Virus record (IMG/VR): IMGVR_UViG_3300021376_000043
Location: 1 to 64,000 of that record
Reading direction: 5' to 3' (one strand)
DNA from: a virus
Length of the DNA: 64,000 nucleotides
Under the pieces are notes generated by a model. The model was given only the letters and a program-made list of their open reading frames with translations, did not search any database and was not told where the DNA came from. A program made the position numbers and the translations under genes. Position 1 is the stretch's first letter, and each line of letters opens with the position of its first letter. Positions 14,202-23,135 of this stretch are shown here, in pieces.

Positions 14202-14504
14202 AAAAGTATTTATTGTTTGTGTTTCAGTTTTTTCAAGATTTTGAGAGAATTTTTCAGGTTCAAAAAAGTTTTCTTTTTTAGCAATTTTTTTATCTTTGGT
14301 GTCTATTATGTCTTTATTAACACCTTGAGCATTTTCTGGACCCGTATTTTTTACAAAAGCTTTTTTATCTGCTTGTGCCTCTTCAGGTTTTTTAGAATCT
14401 GCTAATTTAAAAGTATCCTTAGGAGGGAAAACCGACTTCTTTTCTTCAATTACACGCTTTTCATAGAAATTACCCATTTCTACTAGTGTTCTTGTGCCGT
14501 TCAT
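13587..14504 (-). CDS. acidic prohead-core-like protein, long form
   Basis: This 305-residue frame consists of two parts. Residues 1-101 (MNGTRTLVEMGNFYEKRV...) are Lys/Glu-rich, disordered and contain LVE at 7-9. Residue 102 is a Met that opens a second unit with its own late promoter (see the short form). The C-terminal half is extremely acidic with KKDEKKDEKKDE repeats, then a Gly/Ser/Lys tail. Acidic Glu/Asp-rich proteins of this kind resemble T4 prohead core gp67. The long form has a late element 6 nt before its ATG and a strong terminator downstream. Either two products come from one frame, or two genes have fused. Confidence 0.6.
   Translation of the reverse strand: MNGTRTLVEMGNFYEKRVIEEKKSVFPPKDTFKLADSKKPEEAQADKKAFVKNTGPENAQGVNKDIIDTKDKKIAKKENFFEPEKFSQNLEKTETQTINTFMSKSIFDKLYEDVMSGAPEDLEAHDAEALGLPGDKEEGAGEEVTFTLPRDVAQKLCDVLQAAIGEEEAGDEDSGEESSAGSEEASSDEANEENAEEKKDEKKDEKKDEDNQEVAKEGTELKELPSSAGQSLQKKDNKVGDVTKSLTSSGSGDGKVTDKVGNDGEKGHALVGAGVKGGAPTSPKGKANVVNSKTSKVGAYLAGLK
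14207..14214 (-). promoter_or_regulatory. internal late promoter, AATAAATA
   Basis: It lies inside the 13587-14504 reading frame, ending 5 nt before the in-frame ATG 14201. The surrounding codons read ETQTINTFMSKS. Confidence 0.6.
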
Positions 14505-14510
14505 ATTAAG

Positions 14511-14518
14511 TATTTATT
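14511..14518 (-). promoter_or_regulatory. late promoter, AATAAATA
   Basis: Ends 6 nt before ATG 14504, within the 20-bp divergent gap shared with the terminase gene. The terminase side shows no clear TAAATA. Confidence 0.7.
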
Positions 14519-14524
14519 AGATTT

Positions 14525-16237
14525 ATGCCTAAAAAACATGAAAAGCAATTTTATTTGGGTAATCAAAATCTACCTACAACCGAGGCAGTTTTTAATTACG
14601 AAGATCATCCGGAATGGGTTGAAGATATAGCTAAATGCAGAAAAAATATAATTTATTTTGCAGAAACATTCTTCTTTATTACTAATTTAGATCAAGGTAA
14701 AATGAAGATAAAACTTCATAATTATCAAAAAAAGATTTTGAGAAGTCTTAGAGATGAAAGGTTTGTCGTTCTTTTAGCATCAAGACAGATAGGCAAAACC
14801 ACATTAATGACCATTTATGCATTATGGATATCTTGTTTTTTTGAAGATCAACGTATTCTTATAGTAGCCAACAAAGAGCAAACCGCTATTAATATTTTTA
14901 AGAGAGTTAGATTAGCTTATGAAAAACTACCTAATTACCTTAAACCGGGAACAGTAGAATACGGTAAAACATCGATGTCACTAGGAAACGGATCTAGCAT
15001 AGGTATTTCGACGACAAGCAGTGATGCAGGTAGAGGTGATAGCTGTAATGTTCTTATTTTGGACGAGCTTGCATTTATTGATAATCATTTAGTCATGGAC
15101 TTTTGGAACTCTGTATACCCTATCATTTCTTCTTCTAAAAAATCAAAAATCTTTATTGCAAGTACTCCCAATGGAACAGGTAATTTATTTCATGAACTTT
15201 ATTCTGGTGCGGTTGAAAAAAAGAATAACTGGCATGCTGAAAAAGTAGATTGGTGGGAATTTCCCGGGCGTGATGAGAAGTGGAAAGAAGATACAATTAG
15301 AACACTAGGCAGTAAAGATGCATTTGATCAAGAATTCGGTAACGTCTTTTTACAGACAGGCGAGAGCGCGTTAGATGAAAAATTATTTGAAGAAATGAAA
15401 TCCGATTGCACTGAACCAAAATTTGTTTTTGATGAAGGTCATTACTTGCTTTGGGAAGAGCCCGATAAAGAAAAAATTTATGTTGCAGGGGTAGACATAA
15501 GTGAGGGGGTTAGCCAAGCAGCAAGCGTGATTCAGATTTTAGATATGACAAATCTTCGTGAAATAAAGCAAGTTGCAACATACCATAATAGAATGATAAG
15601 CCCTTATAATTTTACCGCTAAGTTGCATGAAATATTACAACATTGGGGATCTCCTCTTGCTCTTATTGAGAGAAATAATTGCGGGGCACAAGTCGTCGAT
15701 TCATTAAGAAATATACATTCATATGAAAATATTGTTTCCTACGGACCTAAAATCGGCGGTACAGTATTCAACAAACTAGGTGTATTAGCACATACTAATT
15801 CAAAATACAAAGGCGTTATTAATATGCGCTATTGGATAAACGAAGTCAAATCAGTAAAAATCAGAGATTTAAAAACATTAAATGAATTAAAAAACTTTGT
15901 AAGATATCCTAACGGTACATGGGCTGCAAAACCCGGTGCTGACAGCTGGGATGATAGAGTGATGAGCTTAATATGGGCATTAATGATATTAGAAAATGAA
16001 CTCGTTGAAAAACATTTTGAAATTGAGCAATTTGATCAAAATAAAAAACCATTAAAAATAAAATCACTTGATTATGGTATAAAATATTTTCTTAACCCCA
16101 CCTCTATTTACAGCAATGAAAAACTAACTGAAGAAGGTATAAGACCCATGCCAATTATAATACCTCAAAATCTTTCAAACTCTACATCTGATGATATTAT
16201 AGAATTAGAATCACAAGGATGGAGAAGATTAAATTAA
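14525..16237 (+). CDS. gp17: terminase large subunit, T4 gp17-like
   Basis: This 570-residue DNA-packaging motor has a Walker A SRQIGKTT at 86-93, a Walker B LILDEL near 177-182 and a coupling motif FIASTPNGTG. The RNase H-like nuclease domain starts at YVAGVDISEG (Asp near 324), with ALIERNNCGAQV and a late SWDDRVMSLIWAL carrying the C-terminal acidic residue. Length is near T4 gp17 (610). It cuts concatemers and pumps DNA into the prohead together with the small subunit (candidate at 30490). It lies at the head of the tail operon, as in T4. Confidence 0.95.
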   Translation: MPKKHEKQFYLGNQNLPTTEAVFNYEDHPEWVEDIAKCRKNIIYFAETFFFITNLDQGKMKIKLHNYQKKILRSLRDERFVVLLASRQIGKTTLMTIYALWISCFFEDQRILIVANKEQTAINIFKRVRLAYEKLPNYLKPGTVEYGKTSMSLGNGSSIGISTTSSDAGRGDSCNVLILDELAFIDNHLVMDFWNSVYPIISSSKKSKIFIASTPNGTGNLFHELYSGAVEKKNNWHAEKVDWWEFPGRDEKWKEDTIRTLGSKDAFDQEFGNVFLQTGESALDEKLFEEMKSDCTEPKFVFDEGHYLLWEEPDKEKIYVAGVDISEGVSQAASVIQILDMTNLREIKQVATYHNRMISPYNFTAKLHEILQHWGSPLALIERNNCGAQVVDSLRNIHSYENIVSYGPKIGGTVFNKLGVLAHTNSKYKGVINMRYWINEVKSVKIRDLKTLNELKNFVRYPNGTWAAKPGADSWDDRVMSLIWALMILENELVEKHFEIEQFDQNKKPLKIKSLDYGIKYFLNPTSIYSNEKLTEEGIRPMPIIIPQNLSNSTSDDIIELESQGWRRLN

Positions 16238-16240
16238 TAT

Positions 16241-16864
16241 ATGGCTAATTTAGAAAATTATACTCAAAGCCCATTTAATAAATCTAGAAAAGATAAATTT
16301 TTATTTATTCTTAATCTACCAAAATGCTTAAAGGATATATCTACTAAGTTTGAGCGTAATAATGAAAAGGTAATACCTGATGCTCTTCAATTTTCTGTTT
16401 ATGGCATTATTGTACCTACTATAGAAGTATTACCTGTTAATGTTCGTTATGCAGGTCAGACTTTAGTAAGTTCAAGTTATTCACGCGAGCCTTATCCAAC
16501 TGTAACCGTAAATTTTACTGTAGATAATAGATTTAATAATTACTGGATTATATACAAATGGCTAGACATTCTAAACAATGTAAGGACAGGTGCATTTGAT
16601 CAGGACAATCTTATCAAGAGTACACCTGCAAATAAAGCTAATTTAGCAGGAGCTGACTATCTTCAATATAGAGCTAACTTTTCAATATTTGCTCTAGACG
16701 AATACGACAAAAGAACACTTGAATTTAAATACATTAACGCTTTTCCAACAGCATTAGGTGGCATTGACTTTAATAATAGAGATCATGGCGAAATCGAAAC
16801 AAACTTTTCTTTTAATTACTCTCAATTAGAAGTTTTAATGGTAAATCAGACAGATAGTTTGTAA
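16241..16864 (+). CDS. tail-tube-like protein (gp19 superfamily)
   Basis: This 207-residue protein sits between terminase and sheath. Features shared with phage tube proteins are DKFLFILNLP at the start, FSVYGIIVPTIEVLPVNVRY, SREPYPTVTVNFTVDN and a tripartite beta pattern ending FSFNYSQLEVL. The bona fide tube gene is at 19213, so this is a second tube-fold protein, perhaps a tail terminator, tube adaptor or minor tube component. It begins 3 nt after the terminase stop. The fold-level call is moderate, the exact role open. Confidence 0.6.
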   Translation: MANLENYTQSPFNKSRKDKFLFILNLPKCLKDISTKFERNNEKVIPDALQFSVYGIIVPTIEVLPVNVRYAGQTLVSSSYSREPYPTVTVNFTVDNRFNNYWIIYKWLDILNNVRTGAFDQDNLIKSTPANKANLAGADYLQYRANFSIFALDEYDKRTLEFKYINAFPTALGGIDFNNRDHGEIETNFSFNYSQLEVLMVNQTDSL

Positions 16865-16891
16865 AAAAATAAAAAGTTTTATCCTAAAAAA

Positions 16892-16899
16892 CATAAATA
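16892..16899 (+). promoter_or_regulatory. late promoter, CATAAATA
   Basis: CATAAATACT ends at the CT common in T4 late promoters; TAAATA is 6 nt before ATG 16906. This is the sheath gene promoter. Confidence 0.75.
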
Positions 16900-16905
16900 C
16901 TTTAT

Positions 16906-19197
16906 ATGGCACGCACAATTCAAAGCCCTGGAGTTGTAATTCAAGAAATAGATCTTTCATTAAGAAGCGTTGGAACACCTTCAACTACAATATTAGTTAC
17001 AGGATTCGCATCAAAAGGACCTACTTCCGAAGTAATTAGCATTACTTCATTATCTGAGTTCGAGCAAATTTTCGGTATACCTTCAAATGCTGCTGAACGT
17101 TATTTTTATCATTCAGTTAAAGCAGTTCTCGGAACCGCTGCTAACCTACTAGTTTACAGACTACCTTATGGCGCAGGGACCGGAATTGATACATCTGATG
17201 ATTATAGCGCATTAGTTTACCCGGTACAAGCTTATGTAAGCGGTACAGTTACAACAGAATTAAATCTAGCTAACAGCTCTTACTTTTTTGGAAGCCCTAC
17301 ACACTTAAAATTGACTCAGTCTGAATATCTTTCAATTTTACGTGGTGATGGTTTTTCATGGGCTAACGATACTGACGGCAGAAAGACATTTAATAATGTC
17401 TCATCACTAAGCGCTGCTGGTATGATTGTTCTTAATAAATCACAATCTTCCATCAATACAAAATTTGAGGGTACTTACATCGGTGCAATAGATAACTTAA
17501 ACCTCAACCCCGCAACATCTTTTAACGATTTTAATCAAGTACTATCCATTAATTCAACACAAGCTTCGATCTACGGCTCTGATTATGTTAATATACCTGA
17601 CGTAAGATTAAATTTTGCGCTAAGCGCAACATCAACAGGTTTACAGGGAAGCGTATCAGAAGTTGTTGAAAATATACCTACATTTGATATTTCATCAAAT
17701 CAGTTCGACGATACAGTTACTTTAGGGGTATTTAAATTACGTCAATCGGTGTTTTCACCAGATACAATTGCGCTAGATTTTGTACTACAAGAAGGCTATA
17801 CAGGCTCTCTTGATGCTAACAGACAAATTAATAGCACCAACGGTGGTCCGCCCGTAAGCTTTTCAATTGAACAAGCAAACGCAACATCAACAAATGTTAC
17901 TGTTGTTGTACACCCTGCTATCTCTAATAAAAATGGGACAACATGGCTTGATTTAAGTGGTGTACCTACAAAGAAAGCTCGTTTATTAAGCGAGCCAATG
18001 TATTTACCTTTAGCAGGTGAAACATCATCACAGTATGAAACGCGTGTTGGTGCCCCTTCAGGAGCAGTCAGAACAATGCTTGACGATCTAGGTACTACAA
18101 GCGCTTTATTTGCCTTGGGTGATTATACAAGCACCGATCTTACAACTAAAGTAATCGGTAATATACCCGCCAAACTTCAATTAGCTACAGATAAGCTTAA
18201 TAACGTTGATCTATATCCAATTAATGTAACTTTAGAAGCAGGATTGGGTACTGTATATGTCAATTCATTCAACCCTTTAACCAATGGTTATTTTGATGAT
18301 ACAGTTCCTTATGATAGCATGGTTGAATCTCTTGCTGTACAAAACCCATCAGTCGTTCCTGATGCGGTTAGCAAATATAATGCTGTTGCTAATGTATTCT
18401 TGAATCTAGCTCTTAATAGAAAAGATCATCTTTTCATTGCTGATGCTATTACAAATATATTTGTTCAAGGATCAAACATTAAAACACTAGATCTTGCTAG
18501 CAAGACGTTCTCAAATGACATTTACTGGCCATTAAAGAATCAGTTTATGGGTATTAATTCAAGCTACGCTTGCGCATTTGCAAATGTTGCTAAAGTAGCT
18601 GACGTTGCATCGAATCAGCAAGTCTGGGTTCCATTCTCAGGCTTTGCAGCAACTGCAATGGCTAATACAGACAACAACTTCCAACCCTGGTATGCCCCTG
18701 CAGGCTTTACAAGAGGTGTTCTTACAGGAGTAACAGATATAGGCATTTATCCAAAACAAAAACAGCGCGATCAACTCTATAAGATCAACTTAAACCCTGT
18801 AGCGTTTTTCCCTGCAGAAGGATTTGTTATCTTCGGTCAAAAGACGTTACAGAAAAAACCAAGCGCATTTGATAGAATCAATGTTCGCCGTCTTTTCTTA
18901 AATCTTGAGACAGCTACAAGAGATACATTAAAGTATTTCGTATTTGAACCCAATACACTCTTTACAAGGACGCAGATTATCAATAGTATTACACCAATAT
19001 TTGATAATGCTAAAAATACACAAGGCATTTACGATTATCTAATTATCTGCGATGAAAGAAACAACACATCAGCTATTATTGATGACAATACCATTGTCAT
19101 TGATATCTATGTAAAGCCTGTAAGAGCCGCGGAATTCATACTTTGCAACTTCTATGCAACTAGAACAGGTACAAACTTCCAGGAGATTGTATCGTAA
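16906..19197 (+). CDS. gp18: contractile tail sheath protein, T4 gp18-like
   Basis: The 763-residue protein opens MARTIQSPGVVIQEIDLSLR, the classic sheath N-terminus, followed by TTILVTGFASKGPTSEV and SLSEFEQIFG. A large variable mid-domain (about 110-470) carries the surface-exposed insertions. The conserved C-terminal domain includes NQQVWVPFSGFAATAM, PWYAPAGFTRGVL, RLFLNLETATRDTLKYFVFEPN and VRAAEFILCNFYATRTGTNF, matching the sheath C-terminus. It forms the contracting outer tube. Codon choice is richer in GC-ended codons than many neighbours, as expected for an abundant protein. Confidence 0.95.
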   Translation: MARTIQSPGVVIQEIDLSLRSVGTPSTTILVTGFASKGPTSEVISITSLSEFEQIFGIPSNAAERYFYHSVKAVLGTAANLLVYRLPYGAGTGIDTSDDYSALVYPVQAYVSGTVTTELNLANSSYFFGSPTHLKLTQSEYLSILRGDGFSWANDTDGRKTFNNVSSLSAAGMIVLNKSQSSINTKFEGTYIGAIDNLNLNPATSFNDFNQVLSINSTQASIYGSDYVNIPDVRLNFALSATSTGLQGSVSEVVENIPTFDISSNQFDDTVTLGVFKLRQSVFSPDTIALDFVLQEGYTGSLDANRQINSTNGGPPVSFSIEQANATSTNVTVVVHPAISNKNGTTWLDLSGVPTKKARLLSEPMYLPLAGETSSQYETRVGAPSGAVRTMLDDLGTTSALFALGDYTSTDLTTKVIGNIPAKLQLATDKLNNVDLYPINVTLEAGLGTVYVNSFNPLTNGYFDDTVPYDSMVESLAVQNPSVVPDAVSKYNAVANVFLNLALNRKDHLFIADAITNIFVQGSNIKTLDLASKTFSNDIYWPLKNQFMGINSSYACAFANVAKVADVASNQQVWVPFSGFAATAMANTDNNFQPWYAPAGFTRGVLTGVTDIGIYPKQKQRDQLYKINLNPVAFFPAEGFVIFGQKTLQKKPSAFDRINVRRLFLNLETATRDTLKYFVFEPNTLFTRTQIINSITPIFDNAKNTQGIYDYLIICDERNNTSAIIDDNTIVIDIYVKPVRAAEFILCNFYATRTGTNFQEIVS

Positions 19198-19199
19198 TA

Positions 19200-19207
19200 G
19201 ATAAATA
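19200..19207 (+). promoter_or_regulatory. late promoter, GATAAATA
   Basis: TAAATA ends 5 nt before ATG 19213, directly after the sheath stop. Confidence 0.7.
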
Positions 19208-19212
19208 ATTTT

Positions 19213-19761
19213 ATGGCAGACGTAAATCAATTAATAACAGACTTTTACAGGGTAGCAACAACGCGTGAATTCGCCCGCGATTTTAACTTTAGAGTATTAT
19301 CTATTAATACTGGCGGAGCAAGCACTGTAACGTTTGATGAAAACGATTTAGTATATTGTAAAACAGCTAGCCTACCTGGAAGAAATATAACTAATGTTCA
19401 AGTACCGTACATGGGGTTAAAATTCAATATTCCTGGTAATGTTGATTACCCTGGAAGCGATAGCTATGAGATGACATTCTATGCTGACGCAAATTCGCAA
19501 ATTCGTCAAAAGTTTGAACAATGGTCAACAGATATTTTTGACGATTCAAATTCTACCGGTAACTATTTTTCACCTAAGCAAACAGCTATCATAGATTTAG
19601 TTCAATTAGATAATGAGCTAAACAAAGTAGCACAATATCAGTTAGTAGGTGTTTCAGTAAGAAATGTAGGGCCCTTAAGCTACACAATAGCTGAAGGCAC
19701 TGGAAGTGTTGTTGAATTTACTGTCACCGTTTCGTATCATTACTGGAGAAAATTGTCCTAA
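19213..19761 (+). CDS. gp19: tail tube protein, T4 gp19-like
   Basis: The 182-residue protein has the gp19 pattern: NQLITDFYRVATTREFARDFNFRV, LVYCKTASLPGRNITNVQVPYMGLKFNIPG, YEMTFYADANSQIRQKFEQW, and a C-terminal YQLVGVSVRNVGPLSYTI with VTVSYHYWRK. It stacks as hexameric rings inside the sheath. The gene follows gp18 as in T4. The start is set by the late element 5 nt upstream. Confidence 0.93.
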   Translation: MADVNQLITDFYRVATTREFARDFNFRVLSINTGGASTVTFDENDLVYCKTASLPGRNITNVQVPYMGLKFNIPGNVDYPGSDSYEMTFYADANSQIRQKFEQWSTDIFDDSNSTGNYFSPKQTAIIDLVQLDNELNKVAQYQLVGVSVRNVGPLSYTIAEGTGSVVEFTVTVSYHYWRKLS

Positions 19762-19773
19762 TATTAGTTACCG

Positions 19774-19781
19774 ATTAAATA
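19774..19781 (+). promoter_or_regulatory. late promoter, ATTAAATA
   Basis: Ends 5 nt before GTG 19787. Confidence 0.7.
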
Positions 19782-19786
19782 ATTAG

Positions 19787-20701
19787 GTGAACAACCCGTT
19801 TACTAGTGCACTTAATTCTATAGGCGATAATTTTACTGGAATTGGTGCAGGTACAAATTCTTTAATAGCTCCTCAAGCAGTAAATTTATTTGGATTTAAT
19901 ATTCCTGGTGTACCGATTATTAGTGCAAGGGATTATTTCCTTGTGCAAATGGAGTCGTGGTTCACCTCCATACCTAATTCATCCCAGTGGTTGATAGTAA
20001 TCGATAGATATCCACCCGCTATAAGATCGAGTGTAATTCAAGGGCTTGAACGAACAGACGGAAGTAAAAAAGGATATAATATCTCAGCTGCAGTAAATAT
20101 TTTAAAAAGTTTTCCCTTTCAAAAAATAGTTGGATGTTTATTTGCACATGCAATTACTATACCCACTGAACAGTATGAAGTTGATGTTGCCTCGGTCAAC
20201 AACAACAGAGGCTTTTTACCCGGTGTTTTAGGTAGTAAGAGAGATATCTCTACTTCTACGCAAGGACTACAAATAGAGTTTCGTGAAACGAATACATCTT
20301 TTATTGATTTTGTTCTAAGACCCTGGGTAATACTCGGATCACACTACGGTATGGCGGCTAGACCTGGGGACACTGGTAATAAAAAAGATCCTAAGAATAT
20401 GAAAGTTAATATGACACTTTTAAATTACACTAAAACTTACCATAGCATTTCAATGATACCTTACAAGGTATTTACTTTTTATAATTGTATGCCATATCAA
20501 ATAGCGGAACAATCATATGACTACGAAGATGCAAAGCTGACAACATATAGTACTAGATGGGCTTATTCAAATTATACTGTTGAAAACAATCTCTATCTAC
20601 CTATTGCTGATATTGTTAATAGAATTTCAAACGGATCTATACCAAGAGTTACAAGCTTTCAGAATGGCATCGGTAGCATTAACCCACTTGGATTCTTATA
20701 A
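19787..20701 (+). CDS. gp54: baseplate tail-tube initiator, T4 gp54-like
   Basis: This 304-residue protein starts at GTG. A Gly/Asn-rich N-terminus is followed by a tube-like fold with LPGVLGSKRDISTSTQGLQI, EFRETNTSFIDFVLRPWVIL and a C-terminal MIPYKVFTFYNCMPYQIAEQ and YSTRWAYSNYTVENN. The ETNxSFxDFxxRPW box is what I associate with gp54-type initiators in T4-like phages, and the length is near T4 gp54 (320). It would sit on the baseplate hub and start tube polymerisation. gp48 (25241) is the alternative identity, but that gene fits gp48 better. Confidence 0.65.
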   Translation: MNNPFTSALNSIGDNFTGIGAGTNSLIAPQAVNLFGFNIPGVPIISARDYFLVQMESWFTSIPNSSQWLIVIDRYPPAIRSSVIQGLERTDGSKKGYNISAAVNILKSFPFQKIVGCLFAHAITIPTEQYEVDVASVNNNRGFLPGVLGSKRDISTSTQGLQIEFRETNTSFIDFVLRPWVILGSHYGMAARPGDTGNKKDPKNMKVNMTLLNYTKTYHSISMIPYKVFTFYNCMPYQIAEQSYDYEDAKLTTYSTRWAYSNYTVENNLYLPIADIVNRISNGSIPRVTSFQNGIGSINPLGFL

Positions 20702-20707
20702 TTACTG

Positions 20708-20715
20708 TTTAAATA
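20708..20715 (+). promoter_or_regulatory. late promoter, TTTAAATA
   Basis: TAAATA ends 6 nt before GTG 20722. Confidence 0.65.
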
Positions 20716-20721
20716 TTTTTT

Positions 20722-21465
20722 GTGAATCAATTTTACTCGCGTGAAGAAGCGCTTTCTTGTTTAGACGAATTTTACTCTCTCTATTTAAATAAGCCTATCA
20801 AAAATAATCAAGGCGGTATGAAATCGCCACACATGTTTGCAACCTGGGTAATTACAAAAAAGCTAAAACCGGAGATTATAATAGAAAGCGGGGTATGGAA
20901 AGGGCAAAGTACTTGGTTGTTTGAAAACGCTAGCCCAGAGAGCGAGATTTATGCAATTGACCCTGTGCCTCAGCTCAGAGAATATACAAGTAAAAAAGCA
21001 AAATATCAAACACAAGACTTTTTAGTTACTGATTGGACAGAAGTAAAAGATAAAAATGTTTTAGTATTTTTTGATGATCATCAAAATTCTTTTGAACGGA
21101 TAAAAAAATGTAAAGAAATTGGCTTTAAAAATATTATTGTTGAAGATAACTATCCATCTTTTCAAGGTGATTGTTATAGCCCTAAGAAAATACTGTCAAA
21201 TCAAGATTATGTTATTGATGTTAACGGGGAAGTTACATATCACAGTAAGAATTTAAATGATATAGCTTATCTTACTTCAAATTTAGAATTTTATCAAGAA
21301 GCATACCCTATATTTACAGATAATTTTACTAGATGGAATACACCTTGGGATGAAAAATATAATACACCTGAGCCACTTTTGTCTGAAAAAGATATAAACA
21401 AGTACCCCCTGTTTTTTGATGAAAGAAAAGATTATACTTGGTTATGTTATCTTAAATTAAAATAA
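20722..21465 (+). CDS. class I SAM-dependent methyltransferase-like protein
   Basis: This 247-residue protein starts at GTG. PEIIIESGVWKGQSTWLF matches the glycine-rich SAM-binding loop (motif I), EIYAIDP the following acidic strand, and VLVFFDDHQNSFERIKKC the motif near the active site. It resembles the CmcI/Methyltransf_24-type enzymes seen in sugar and antibiotic pathways. Its C-terminal third is Tyr/Trp-rich. It is placed between tail genes with a late promoter, so its substrate may be a virion or cell-surface component made late. The exact target is unknown. Confidence 0.6.
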   Translation: MNQFYSREEALSCLDEFYSLYLNKPIKNNQGGMKSPHMFATWVITKKLKPEIIIESGVWKGQSTWLFENASPESEIYAIDPVPQLREYTSKKAKYQTQDFLVTDWTEVKDKNVLVFFDDHQNSFERIKKCKEIGFKNIIVEDNYPSFQGDCYSPKKILSNQDYVIDVNGEVTYHSKNLNDIAYLTSNLEFYQEAYPIFTDNFTRWNTPWDEKYNTPEPLLSEKDINKYPLFFDERKDYTWLCYLKLK

Positions 21466-21469
21466 TATA

Positions 21470-22330
21470 ATGTCGTTCTATTTAAATTTTGAATCGCCAG
21501 TTAGTAAAAATACATTACAGCTTAAAGAGCTAAGCTTTAAGCAGTATAGGGAACTTAATAAATATATTCTTAACAACAACAACAATCTTATTGAAGATTA
21601 TTTTAATAAAATTTTAAAAGAAAACCTTCATTCTAAGCACGATTTTAAAGTTCTATCAAATTTTGATAAATTTTGCTGCTTGTTTATGTTAAGATGTGTC
21701 AGTGTTTCGTCAGAGATAGAATTAATAGACAAAAAAACTACAATACAAACTAGCTTAATGAAGTTTTTAAACACATGCTGTAATTTTAAGGCTACTTTCA
21801 ATAAAGAGATTATTTCAGGCCCATTTAAAATAACACTCGAGATACCAAAAACGTTTTTATTTGATACATTTTTAAATTTATCTAATTTTCTCATTAAAAA
21901 TGTATCTGTAGATAACGACTTTATTGATTTTACCAATATTTCATTAGATCAAAAAAAGCAAATAGTAGATAGCTTACCTGCAACTATTATGAATGATTTA
22001 AAACAGTTTTTTGATTTATTAAATGAAGAATTTGAAGCATTAAAACTTACATTACCCACAATTGAAGAGCCTATTAAATTAAATCCGTTCGATAGTTCTT
22101 TAATCGAATTTTTAAAAATAATTTTTAAAACAAATTTAAACGGGTTATACGAAATGCAATATCTGCTTGTCAGTAAGCTAGGGTTTACCCCTGAATATAC
22201 TGATAATCAAACGTTTGTAGAAAATATTATTTTGCTTAAGCTGTATGAAAGTGAGCTAAAAAAACAAGAAGAAGCGTCTAAAAAATCACCAGGACCTGGA
22301 TTACCTGGCAAACCCTTTAACGGAGTATAA
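21470..22330 (+). CDS. baseplate hub assembly protein candidate (gp26/gp51-like)
   Basis: This 286-residue, helix-rich protein has an N-terminal FESPVSKNTLQLKELSFKQYRELNK of the kind found in T4-like baseplate hub or chaperone proteins. There is no signal or enzyme motif. The C-terminus is Lys/Glu then Pro/Gly-rich. It lies between the tube initiator and the tape measure, as gp26 and gp51 do before gp29 in T4. The related-looking gene at 22339 follows, suggesting a pair. Position carries most of the evidence. Confidence 0.5.
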   Translation: MSFYLNFESPVSKNTLQLKELSFKQYRELNKYILNNNNNLIEDYFNKILKENLHSKHDFKVLSNFDKFCCLFMLRCVSVSSEIELIDKKTTIQTSLMKFLNTCCNFKATFNKEIISGPFKITLEIPKTFLFDTFLNLSNFLIKNVSVDNDFIDFTNISLDQKKQIVDSLPATIMNDLKQFFDLLNEEFEALKLTLPTIEEPIKLNPFDSSLIEFLKIIFKTNLNGLYEMQYLLVSKLGFTPEYTDNQTFVENIILLKLYESELKKQEEASKKSPGPGLPGKPFNGV

Positions 22331-22338
22331 TTAATTTA

Positions 22339-23118
22339 GTGAGCAGTGCATCTAATTTCTTATCTAAGGTAAAACAGCTATCTCAGCAAAATAAAGTCAC
22401 TACATTTAGCAGATCTCTAGGTACAGATATAACATTATTACCCCTTTCAATTAAGCAGCAAAAAGACATTATTAAAACTGCATTAGATTTAGCTTTATCA
22501 CCTATTACCTTCTCTAACGCTACAACTAATATTATTAATAGCAACCTTGAGTCCAAAGCAGCTCTTACAATTTTAGATAAACCACTAGTTTTACTAGCTT
22601 TAAGAGCCAACTCCTTAGGACCTATTACCACAGTAGTAGATAACAATGAAAAGGTTGTCGTTGATTTTTCTGCAAATTTGAATTTAAAGGATAAAATTGA
22701 TTTAACTGCTTTTACAGGGGTAGTAAATGTAGGCAACCTAGAAATTGTACTTAAAATACCTACTTTAGAGGAAGACTATAAAATTAATCTTGAATGTTTA
22801 TCTAGTCTAGAAGCTAAAAAATCTAAAGATGAAGATAAAGTAAAAGATTTAGTAGGCGAAATTTACATTTATGAGTTAATTAAGTTTATTGACAGTGTTA
22901 AGCTTACTGAAGGCACTTCTTCTGAAGAAGTAAAGTTTAAAGAACTCACTGTAAAGCAAAGAGTTGAGACGTTAGAAGCACTACCAATGGTTATTACAGA
23001 TAAGATAGTAGAAAAAATAACAAAAATTAGGGAGATCGAAAATTTACCATTAAAGGTAGTTGTTAACAATAAAGAAGTTAACCTGACTATAGATTCAGGT
23101 TTTTTTACTAGAGAGTAG
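22339..23118 (+). CDS. baseplate hub assembly protein candidate (gp26/gp51-like)
   Basis: This 259-residue protein starts at GTG (the gap has TATAAT at 22326 but no clear TAAATA). ITLLPLSIKQQKDIIKTALD resembles the N-terminal block of T4-type base plate proteins. A C-terminal KFKELTVKQRVETLEALPMV echoes the 'LSFKQYRE'-type segment in the previous gene. It ends VVNNKEVNLTIDSGFFTRE. A hub subunit or tape-measure chaperone role fits the position next to the tape measure. No catalytic residues are visible. Confidence 0.5.
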   Translation: MSSASNFLSKVKQLSQQNKVTTFSRSLGTDITLLPLSIKQQKDIIKTALDLALSPITFSNATTNIINSNLESKAALTILDKPLVLLALRANSLGPITTVVDNNEKVVVDFSANLNLKDKIDLTAFTGVVNVGNLEIVLKIPTLEEDYKINLECLSSLEAKKSKDEDKVKDLVGEIYIYELIKFIDSVKLTEGTSSEEVKFKELTVKQRVETLEALPMVITDKIVEKITKIREIENLPLKVVVNNKEVNLTIDSGFFTRE

Positions 23119-23135
23119 TTAGAAATCTAAAAATT

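Noticed and set aside
14505-14524. Late promoter for terminase on the plus strand of the divergent gap
   Set aside because: The plus strand reads TATTTATTAG without TAAATA. The element there serves the minus-strand gene.
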